Source: Bdellovibrio sp.
GTDB taxonomy: Bacteria > Bdellovibrionota > Bdellovibrionia > Bdellovibrionales > Bdellovibrionaceae
DNA length: 5,232 nucleotides
Assembly: GCA_019104905.1 (NCBI GenBank)
Contig: JAHRXB010000277.1
Coordinates: 1 to 5,232 of the forward strand
Direction: 5' to 3'
The notes below the pieces were generated by a model, which did not search any database, was not told the DNA's origin, and saw nothing but the letters and a program-made list of their open reading frames with translations. A program made the translations under genes and the position numbers. Below, piece by piece: positions 1 to 4,375 of the stretch (the first letter of the stretch is position 1; each line of letters begins with the position of its first letter).

Positions 1-878
1 AGTTGCAAACAGAACAAAGAATCGTTGAAAAGCTTGAGCAATCTCGTATGGAAGATGAGAAGAAAAGAGCGGGCGTTCTGTTTGGTGATAAATTCAATCA
101 ACTAGACAACGGTCAGCAGCAGCAACAAGCCGTTCAACAGCCTGTTTATGCGCAACCTGTTCAGGTTCAACAAGTAGTTGAACCAAAAGAAAATACCAGA
201 GACATCGTTCGCGAAGAAATCGCAGCAGCGATGAAGGTAGAGGAAGAAGCTCCTCTGGCTCCTATTGAAACTAAATATGTTGCGGGAATTTTGGGAATCG
301 GTGATTACCCAGACACTCGCCAAGTTAAAGGGAACTATGCTTTGGGTGTTGGTTTCGGTACTAAGTATGACAACTTCGTGATTGAAGGTTCATTCTTGTA
401 CTCAAACTACACAGTTCAAGGTCAAGGTTATTACACTGGAACTTCGAACTATGGTTATGGCTACGGTTATGGCTATGGCTACGGTTATGGTGGAACATAC
501 GTTCCAGACAGCATCGACGTTCAACAGTATACTGGTTCGTTAGCCGCTAAAGTTCAGTTGTTCAGCGGAATTATCAAGCCTGTATTCGGTGGTGTGGTTT
601 CTTATTCTTACAGAGGATTTTCTTGGGATAACAAGAACCCTTATGGATACGTCAATGACACTAAAGCCAATTCTCATGCTATCGACGTGGGTGCGATCAT
701 GGGAGCTGATTTGGAGTTCTCTCCTAAGTACTCTTTAGGTTTGGATTTCAGATATATGTGGAACCTTTCAAGTCGTTTGAATGCTGGAAACTCTTGGATG
801 TCTGGACCTCAGTATGGGACTCCGATCGAAAAGTTGCAGTACTATGTAATGTCTCTTGTCGGACGCGTGAATTTCTAA
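1..878 (+). CDS. Outer-membrane beta-barrel protein, 5'-truncated
   Basis: The reading frame is open from the window edge to TAA at 876-878 (291 full codons visible). The TTG at base 3 is probably an internal Leu codon: no signal peptide is visible, yet the C-terminal half looks like an outer-membrane barrel, so the true start should lie upstream. Residues below count from base 3. Residues 1-25 are charged and helix-like. Residues 36-61 are Gln/Val/Pro-rich (NGQQQQQAVQQP). Residues 65-85 are another charged helix. From about residue 88 to the end, short alternating polar/hydrophobic aromatic strands are separated by Gly/Asn/Ser-rich turns, and the protein ends in ...GRVNF. A C-terminal Phe preceded by alternating residues is the usual BAM recognition signal. 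Residues 150-163 are seven Tyr-Gly pairs, probably in a surface loop. Specific function is unknown; it could be a porin-like or structural barrel. The gene ends before an intrinsic terminator. Confidence 0.8.
   Translation, partial: LQTEQRIVEKLEQSRMEDEKKRAGVLFGDKFNQLDNGQQQQQAVQQPVYAQPVQVQQVVEPKENTRDIVREEIAAAMKVEEEAPLAPIETKYVAGILGIGDYPDTRQVKGNYALGVGFGTKYDNFVIEGSFLYSNYTVQGQGYYTGTSNYGYGYGYGYGYGYGGTYVPDSIDVQQYTGSLAAKVQLFSGIIKPVFGGVVSYSYRGFSWDNKNPYGYVNDTKANSHAIDVGAIMGADLEFSPKYSLGLDFRYMWNLSSRLNAGNSWMSGPQYGTPIEKLQYYVMSLVGRVNF
450..491 (+). repeat. In-frame Tyr-Gly tandem repeat (7 x YG)
   Basis: Seven consecutive Tyr-Gly codon pairs. At DNA level, 456-473 and 474-491 form an 18-bp tandem duplication (TATGGCTACGGTTATGGC against the same with a final T) matching at 17 of 18 bases. 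The unit is six codons, so copy-number change would keep the frame. It lies in the barrel region of the truncated outer-membrane gene, between strand-like segments, which suggests an extracellular loop (inference). Confidence 0.85.
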
Positions 879-917
879 TCTAATGAAATAAGTTAATTAA
901 TTCCTCAGTGGTTTCAG

Positions 918-948
918 ACCCCGTCTTAAAAAGGCGGGGTTTGTTTTT
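918..948 (+). terminator. Intrinsic terminator after the barrel gene
   Basis: ACCCCGTCTT (918-927) pairs with AAGGCGGGGT (931-940) over 10 bp with one G-T wobble, around an AAA loop. A T-rich tract (TTTGTTTTT) follows. It begins 40 nt after the stop codon of the outer-membrane gene and is well placed to end that transcript. Its T tract overlaps the left arm of the next inverted repeat. Confidence 0.85.
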
Positions 949-1051
949 GGCGTCCTGCCAAAAAACCCCTTCGGGGCTGACGCTAAAAAATGCCATCCTG
1001 GCATTTTTTTGTTTTTGGGTGTCTTGCTAAAAACCCCTTCGGGGCTGGACT
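941..1051. repeat. Pair of ~39-bp direct repeats with CCCC-TTC-GGGG hairpins
   Basis: Copy 1 is about 941-979 and copy 2 about 1009-1047, offset by 68 bp. Both begin with TTGTTTTTGG and share the exact 19-mer AAAAACCCCTTCGGGGCTG (961-979 and 1029-1047); the ~10 bases between differ at several positions. Each carries a CCCC/GGGG hairpin on a TTC loop. Copy 1 also has an outer inverted repeat: TTTTTGGCGTC (944-954) against GACGCTAAAAA (979-989), 11 bp with one wobble. Copy 2 lacks this outer stem, so it looks degenerate. This resembles a small intergenic palindromic repeat family; no named family was recognised. Confidence 0.7.
985..1010. terminator. Perfect A-tract/T-tract hairpin, likely bidirectional terminator
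   Basis: AAAAAATGCCA (985-995) and TGGCATTTTTT (999-1009) are perfect reverse complements over 11 bp around a TCC loop. The A tract before and T tract after would allow termination on either strand. It sits between the two copies of the ~39-bp repeat. No gene on the - strand is visible, so any use in that direction is unexplained here. Confidence 0.7.
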
Positions 1052-1080
1052 TCGGGTGTTTCCTGGCGCATAGTTTTTTT

Positions 1081-1707
1081 ATGCGATTTCTGCTTTCTTT
1101 TTTATTCTCTATTAATGCTGGTGCAGCGACCTTGGTTACGGAAACCGTGGGTCAGGTTGCGGAGCATGTGGTGACCAGTCGGGAAGTGCAGATTTCGATG
1201 GTGATTGAGAATCTTCTTTTTCCTCCCAAAGCTTCCTTGAAAGGTCTTTACGAAGTGCGCCCTGGGCAGGCGGAGTTCCGCAATGCTGTGACCTCGATTT
1301 TGCTGGAGGCCGTCGTTGCTTTGGAGGCTGAGAACTTTAATGTGGGAACGATCACGGAAGATGAGTTGGCGGCTTCGCTTACCAAGGTCGAAAAAGCTGT
1401 TTCGGGCAAAGCCTACTGGGGAGATCTTGAGGTTTCCCCCGCAGAACTTAAGAAGTTCACGGCCCGAAAGCTGGCAGCGAAAAGCTTTATGAAATTTAAA
1501 ACCAACTCGATGTCGGGAATTATCACTGATCAAGAGGCGCAGGCTTATTACGAAAAAAATCGTGTGAAGTTCGGCAGTCTTCCTTTTGCTTCCTTTAAAG
1601 ACAACATCAAGGCGTTCTTGGCTCAGCAACAGTTGGAAGAACGTTTGCGGGCGTGGTTTGAAGTGATTAAGCGTAAATACAAAGTCCGTAACTTTATCTC
1701 AGGTTGA
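1081..1707 (+). CDS. Probable periplasmic SurA-N-like chaperone domain protein, no PPIase domain
   Basis: This is a 208-residue protein from ATG 1081. The start was chosen because it gives a short signal-peptide-like N-terminus (MRFLLSFLFSINAGAA, AxA-type cleavage near residue 15). The frame extends further upstream, but only through the terminator hairpins. No clear Shine-Dalgarno precedes 1081 and the signal is short with a single Arg, so the start is not certain. Residues 20-45 (ETVGQVAEHVVTSREVQISM) resemble the opening 'V..V....IT..E' strand-helix of SurA/PpiC-type proteins. Residues 145-205 (ITDQEAQAYYEKNRVKFG, then a long Gln/Glu/Arg-rich helix ending AWFEVIKRKYKV) match the closing helices of the SurA N-terminal chaperone domain. 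No parvulin PPIase domain is present, so a substrate-binding or holdase role in the periplasm is inferred, not shown. It is followed after 1 nt by the acetyltransferase gene, suggesting co-transcription. Confidence 0.7.
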   Translation: MRFLLSFLFSINAGAATLVTETVGQVAEHVVTSREVQISMVIENLLFPPKASLKGLYEVRPGQAEFRNAVTSILLEAVVALEAENFNVGTITEDELAASLTKVEKAVSGKAYWGDLEVSPAELKKFTARKLAAKSFMKFKTNSMSGIITDQEAQAYYEKNRVKFGSLPFASFKDNIKAFLAQQQLEERLRAWFEVIKRKYKVRNFISG

Positions 1708-1708
1708 T

Positions 1709-2146
1709 ATGCAAATCGAAATTCTCTCTAGTTCTCATAAACCTTCGATGCGTTCTTTGGTGGAGGCCATCCATACTGAGCAAGGTCTTTTGCCGCAGTT
1801 TTATTGGCCCAAGGATCTTTTGGGGGCCGAGATGGCCACCGCCGAAGCCGTCGGAGTGTTTGAGGGGGAACAGCTGGTGGGCTTTGTGCTGTATCGAGAG
1901 TTGCCTCAAGCTTGGGAGATCTCCCTGGTCGCCTGCCACCCTCAATTTCGTCGCCGAGGTTATATGGAGAGGCTCTTTGATCACCTTATCGCCGCAAAGG
2001 GTCAGGATCGAGAGTTGTGGTTGGAGGTCCATGAAGAGAACGTTCCAGCTCAAAAACTCTATGAAAAACTTGGGTTTAAGGAAGTTCGTCGGCGTCCTCG
2101 GTATTATATGGACGGGGGCACGGCGATTTTGTACACGCGCTCATAA
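1709..2146 (+). CDS. GNAT-family N-acetyltransferase, RimI-like
   Basis: This 145-residue protein has the usual length of a single-domain GNAT enzyme; such proteins transfer the acetyl group of acetyl-CoA to an amine. Residues 46-65 form the beta2-beta3 hairpin (AVGVFEGEQLVGFVLYREL). Residues 71-94 are motif A (ISLVACHPQFRRRGYMERL), where the acetyl-CoA pyrophosphate loop is R81-R82-R83-G84-Y85-M86; the last position is Met where Gly or Ala is usual. Residues 104-123 are motif B (WLEVHEENVPAQKLYEKLGF), with Asn111 and Tyr118 at the places conserved in RimI-type enzymes, Tyr118 being the likely general acid. The substrate cannot be read from sequence; protein N-terminal acetylation as in RimI is possible but unproven. 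ATG 1709 is 1 nt after the previous stop, with only a weak AGG as ribosome site, so translation is probably coupled. A strong terminator follows. Confidence 0.85.
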   Translation: MQIEILSSSHKPSMRSLVEAIHTEQGLLPQFYWPKDLLGAEMATAEAVGVFEGEQLVGFVLYRELPQAWEISLVACHPQFRRRGYMERLFDHLIAAKGQDRELWLEVHEENVPAQKLYEKLGFKEVRRRPRYYMDGGTAILYTRS

Positions 2147-2157
2147 AAGAGGCAGTT

Positions 2158-2170
2158 TCCCTGAGAGGGA
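2158..2170 (+). other. Short hairpin just after the acetyltransferase gene
   Basis: TCCCT and AGGGA pair around a GAG loop, 11 nt after the stop codon. No T tract follows, so it is not an intrinsic terminator. It could protect a 3' end or be chance. Confidence 0.35.
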
Positions 2171-2183
2171 TCAAGATAAACCC

Positions 2184-2212
2184 TTGCATTGGCTGAATTT
2201 TTTTGTTAGCTT
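2184..2212 (+). promoter_or_regulatory. Weak candidate promoter upstream of a terminator
   Basis: TTGCAT (2184-2189) and TAGCTT (2207-2212) are separated by 17 nt with a T-rich spacer, a loose sigma-70-type match. Transcription would begin near 2219 and meet the 2224-2251 terminator at once, so if real it would drive a very short transcript or an attenuated rimP leader. The -10 match is poor. Confidence 0.2.
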
Positions 2213-2223
2213 CAAGTCGTTCT

Positions 2224-2251
2224 AATGGGCCCAGAAGGCCCATTTTTTTTT
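2224..2251 (+). terminator. Strong intrinsic terminator before the rimP leader
   Basis: AATGGGCC (2224-2231) and GGCCCATT (2237-2244) form a perfect 8-bp stem with a CAGAA loop. An uninterrupted run of nine T overlaps and follows the stem (2243-2251). It closes the SurA-like/GNAT unit and separates it from the rimP operon. Confidence 0.9.
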
Positions 2252-2381
2252 GCCCGCGACGGCGGACAGAGTACTCTGGCGTTTGATAAACGCAATTCTG
2301 GCGAGAATATGAAGTGAATTTGGACCTCGCGGAACTGGACTCTGTCCAGTCGAAGAGTATGTTATAAAAGGATTGCCTTAG
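2252..2381 (+). promoter_or_regulatory. Structured rimP leader with mutually exclusive stems
   Basis: The 130 nt between the terminator and rimP contain no plausible gene but many complementary segments. Two local hairpins are perfect: GCGTTT/AAACGC (2279-2284 with 2288-2293, loop GAT) and ATTCT/AGAAT (2295-2299 with 2304-2308, loop GGCG). A 9-bp long-range pairing, GGACAGAGT (2264-2272) with ACTCTGTCC (2339-2347), encloses both. It competes with a 7-bp hairpin ACTGGAC/GTCCAGT (2334-2340 with 2344-2350, loop TCT), which is compatible with a second long-range pairing CCGCGA/TCGCGG (2254-2259 with 2327-2332). The ribosome site AAGGA (2368-2372) lies 9 nt before the rimP ATG, downstream of these elements. 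No known riboswitch or ribosomal-protein leader was recognised. A TTGATA (2283-2288) is a possible -35 within it but its -10 partner is weak, so the transcription start is unknown. Confidence 0.5.
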
Positions 2382-2900
2382 ATGTCTGAAACCCCATCTT
2401 GGATGGAAAAAGTAGTTACCATGGCCAACGAGGTCGCCGCCCGAGAGGGTTGCCTGATTTACGACGTAGAATTCGTTGGCGCCGGCAAGGGAAGAACCCT
2501 TCGCGTATTTATCGACAAAGAAGACGGCAGTATCAGCATCGACGATTGCTCGAATGTTTCTAAAGGACTGAATCTTCTTTTAGACACGGACGATGTCATT
2601 CCCGGAGGAGCTTACAATCTGGAAGTTTCGACCCCAGGTTTGGAGCGCCATCTGAAGGTGCCTTGGCACTTTAAAAAAGCAGTGGGCAAAAAAGTGTACA
2701 TCAAAACCTCTAAAGCCTTAGAGAGTGTTGGCGTCACGGATAAGAAGTGGAAGGCCGCAAAAACCGTTGAACAGGTTTTGGAATCAGCGGACGACAGTGG
2801 TGTTCGTTTTGTGGTTGATGACGTAGAGATTCAAATTCCCTACGCGTTGATCGACAAGGCGAAAGTGGTATTTGATTTTACTAAAGGTCAAAAAAAGTAA
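2382..2900 (+). CDS. rimP: Ribosome maturation factor RimP
   Basis: RimP is a cytoplasmic factor that binds the free 30S subunit and assists its late maturation. The protein has 172 residues, somewhat longer than the ~150 typical of the family. The N-terminal alpha/beta domain spans about residues 8-90: EVAAREGCLIYDVEFV, then RTLRVFIDKEDGSISIDDC, then the family signature YNLEVSTPGLERHL (S83-T84-P85-G86-L87-E88-R89, corresponding to the conserved SSPGL-[DE]-R). The C-terminal SH3-like domain spans about 95-166. Its extra length seems to come from a Lys-rich insertion around 111-130 (KALESVGVTDKKWKAAKTV) between strands. The start ATG has AAGGA 9 nt upstream. The gene is first in the conserved rimP-nusA-infB order, 15 nt before nusA, and is preceded by a foldable leader. 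No tRNA gene such as the E. coli metY precedes it. Confidence 0.96.
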   Translation: MSETPSWMEKVVTMANEVAAREGCLIYDVEFVGAGKGRTLRVFIDKEDGSISIDDCSNVSKGLNLLLDTDDVIPGGAYNLEVSTPGLERHLKVPWHFKKAVGKKVYIKTSKALESVGVTDKKWKAAKTVEQVLESADDSGVRFVVDDVEIQIPYALIDKAKVVFDFTKGQKK

Positions 2901-2915
2901 CGAGAGAGGAAAGTC
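2901..2915 (+). promoter_or_regulatory. rimP-nusA junction with purine-rich ribosome site
   Basis: The 15-nt spacer contains GAGAGGAAAG ahead of the nusA ATG, a good Shine-Dalgarno match. The short gap and lack of any hairpin support co-transcription and efficient translation of nusA. Confidence 0.75.
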
Positions 2916-4313
2916 ATGGCTGAAAATGTGTTTTCAGATCTTTCTAAAGTGATTGATCAGGTCGGAAAAGACAAAGGAATCGATAAGCAAGTTGTTATCG
3001 ATGCAATCACTCAAGGTATGCTAGTCGCTGCCCGTAAAAAATACGGCACTTATCGTGAGATCGAAGCGGCATACAATGAAGATACTGGTGAAGTGGAACT
3101 TTTTGAGTTCAAAGAAGTCGTTCCTCGTGAAAAATTCATCGATGAAGAAGTTGAGATTCCTTACGACGAAGCGCAAAAGTTGGATCCAAACGTTCAGCTT
3201 GATGATTCTATCGGTATTAAGTTGGAAGCTTCTGACTTGGGACGTATTGCTGCGCAAACGGCAAAACAAATCATCATGCAGAAAGTGCGTGATGCTGAAC
3301 GCAACATCATCTTCAATGAGTTTGAAGAAAGAAAAGGCGAGATCGCTTCCGGTATCGCTCGTCGCGTGGAAAAAGGTGCGATTGTTGTCGATTTGGGACG
3401 TACCGAAGCGTACATTCCTCCTCGTGAGCAAATCCCTGGCGAACAGTATAAGCCTGGCGATCGCATTCAAGGTTATTTGTCAGAAGTTCGTCAAACAACT
3501 CGTGGACCTCAAATCATCATGTCTCGTGCGGACGAGCGTTATTTGATGAAGCTTTTTGAAATGGAAGTTCCTGAGATCTATGACGGCGTGGTTGAGATCA
3601 TGGCGGCGGCTCGTGAGCCGGGCCAGCGTGCAAAAATCGCGGTTCGTTCTAAAGACAACTCTGTAGATCCAGTGGGCGCGTGCGTGGGGATGAAAGGTTC
3701 TCGCGTACAAAATATCGTTCAAGAGCTTCGCGGCGAGAAAATTGATATCGTTCCTTGGGACGAAGACATCACTCGTTTTGCATGTAATGCCTTGGCGCCA
3801 GCGGAAATCTCTCGCGTATTCCTTGATGATGCGAATCGTGAAATGGAAATCGTTGTTCCTGATTCTCAGTTGAGCTTGGCGATCGGTAAACGTGGTCAAA
3901 ACGTACGTTTGGCGGCGAAACTGACAACTTGGAAGTTGGACATCATTTCTGAATCTTCAGCGGCATCTCGTACTGCGGAATCCATCTTTAATTTGATGTT
4001 GATCCCCGGCATGAGCGAAACAATGGCGCAAAACATTTTCCAATCAGGATTTGGTTCATTCCAAGCGGTGGCGTCAGCGTCTGTTGAAGAGTTGATGACG
4101 ATTCCGGGTTACGATGATCCAGATAAGGCCGAAAAGCTTTCTAAGGAAGCAAAGGCTTTGGTGGCGAAATATGAAGCTGACGGTGTGCCTGTTCCAACAG
4201 CGCCTACTGCAGCTAAAGATAATAAATCAAATGTGTCTGCAAAAGAACAAGCAGACCTGCTTTTGAAGCAAGAGTTGAAAAAACTTGATGCTCAGGAAGC
4301 GGACGAAGAATAG
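2916..4313 (+). CDS. nusA: Transcription termination/antitermination factor NusA
   Basis: NusA binds RNA polymerase and nascent RNA and modulates pausing, intrinsic and Rho-dependent termination, and antitermination. This copy has 465 residues against about 495 in E. coli. Domains in order: polymerase-binding N-terminal domain (about 1-128, including VVIDAITQGMLVAARKKYG), S1 RNA-binding domain (about 137-203, GEIASGIARRVEKGAIVVDLG onward in part), KH1 (about 230-282, GxxG loop G258-M-K-G261), and KH2 (about 308-345, GxxG loop G324-K-R-G327). One helix-hairpin-helix acidic repeat follows (about 354-418, IPGMSETMAQNIFQSGF and LMTIPGYDDPDKAEKL). A Lys/Glu/Ala-rich, mostly charged tail ends in EADEE. 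E. coli NusA has two such repeats, this one only one, so contacts with the polymerase alpha C-terminal domain or with autoinhibition may differ (inference). It is followed by a terminator-like hairpin before infB. Confidence 0.98.
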   Translation: MAENVFSDLSKVIDQVGKDKGIDKQVVIDAITQGMLVAARKKYGTYREIEAAYNEDTGEVELFEFKEVVPREKFIDEEVEIPYDEAQKLDPNVQLDDSIGIKLEASDLGRIAAQTAKQIIMQKVRDAERNIIFNEFEERKGEIASGIARRVEKGAIVVDLGRTEAYIPPREQIPGEQYKPGDRIQGYLSEVRQTTRGPQIIMSRADERYLMKLFEMEVPEIYDGVVEIMAAAREPGQRAKIAVRSKDNSVDPVGACVGMKGSRVQNIVQELRGEKIDIVPWDEDITRFACNALAPAEISRVFLDDANREMEIVVPDSQLSLAIGKRGQNVRLAAKLTTWKLDIISESSAASRTAESIFNLMLIPGMSETMAQNIFQSGFGSFQAVASASVEELMTIPGYDDPDKAEKLSKEAKALVAKYEADGVPVPTAPTAAKDNKSNVSAKEQADLLLKQELKKLDAQEADEE

Positions 4314-4321
4314 GTACACAA

Positions 4322-4348
4322 ACTCCGACATTGTCGGAGTCGTTTTTT
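4322..4348 (+). terminator. Terminator-like hairpin between nusA and infB
   Basis: ACTCCGAC (4322-4329) and GTCGGAGT (4333-4340) form a perfect 8-bp stem on an ATT loop, followed by CG and six T (4343-4348). The two-base offset between stem and T tract may weaken it. It begins 8 nt after the nusA stop and ends 27 nt before infB, within an operon that is normally co-transcribed, so a partial terminator or RNA-processing/stability hairpin is more likely than a full stop. Confidence 0.7.
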
Positions 4349-4364
4349 GGATAGAGAACAACAC

Positions 4365-4370
4365 AGGGAG
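4365..4370 (+). promoter_or_regulatory. infB Shine-Dalgarno deciding the GTG start
   Basis: AGGGAG lies 5 nt before GTG 4376. This spacing supports the GTG as the infB start rather than the in-frame ATG at 4418, which would remove the conserved first helix of the IF2 N-terminal domain. Confidence 0.8.
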
Positions 4371-4375
4371 ACTGA

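Noticed and set aside
3..50. TTG at 3 or ATG at 48 as the start of the outer-membrane gene
   Set aside because: Neither gives a signal peptide, which an outer-membrane barrel requires, and the frame is open to the window edge, so the gene is taken as 5'-truncated.
1102..1629. 175-codon open frame on the - strand opposite the SurA-like gene
   Set aside because: The + strand product has a signal peptide and family-like motifs; the - strand product is Arg/His/Phe-rich with no recognisable features.
1704..2225. Overlapping + strand frame across the acetyltransferase gene
   Set aside because: It is a Trp/Cys/Arg-rich translation of the GNAT gene in another frame; the GNAT frame has clear motifs A and B.
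2358..2368. TATGTT/TATAAA as a -10 box directly before rimP
   Set aside because: No acceptable -35 lies 16-18 nt upstream, and a start there would fall at or past the AAGGA ribosome site.
2252..2381. Possible tRNA gene ahead of rimP, as metY is in E. coli
   Set aside because: No T-loop motif, no cloverleaf and no matching acceptor stem was found on either strand; the hairpins do not fit tRNA spacing.
3480..3899. Antisense open frame within nusA
   Set aside because: It lies inside the S1/KH coding region, where nusA assignment is certain, and has no features of its own.
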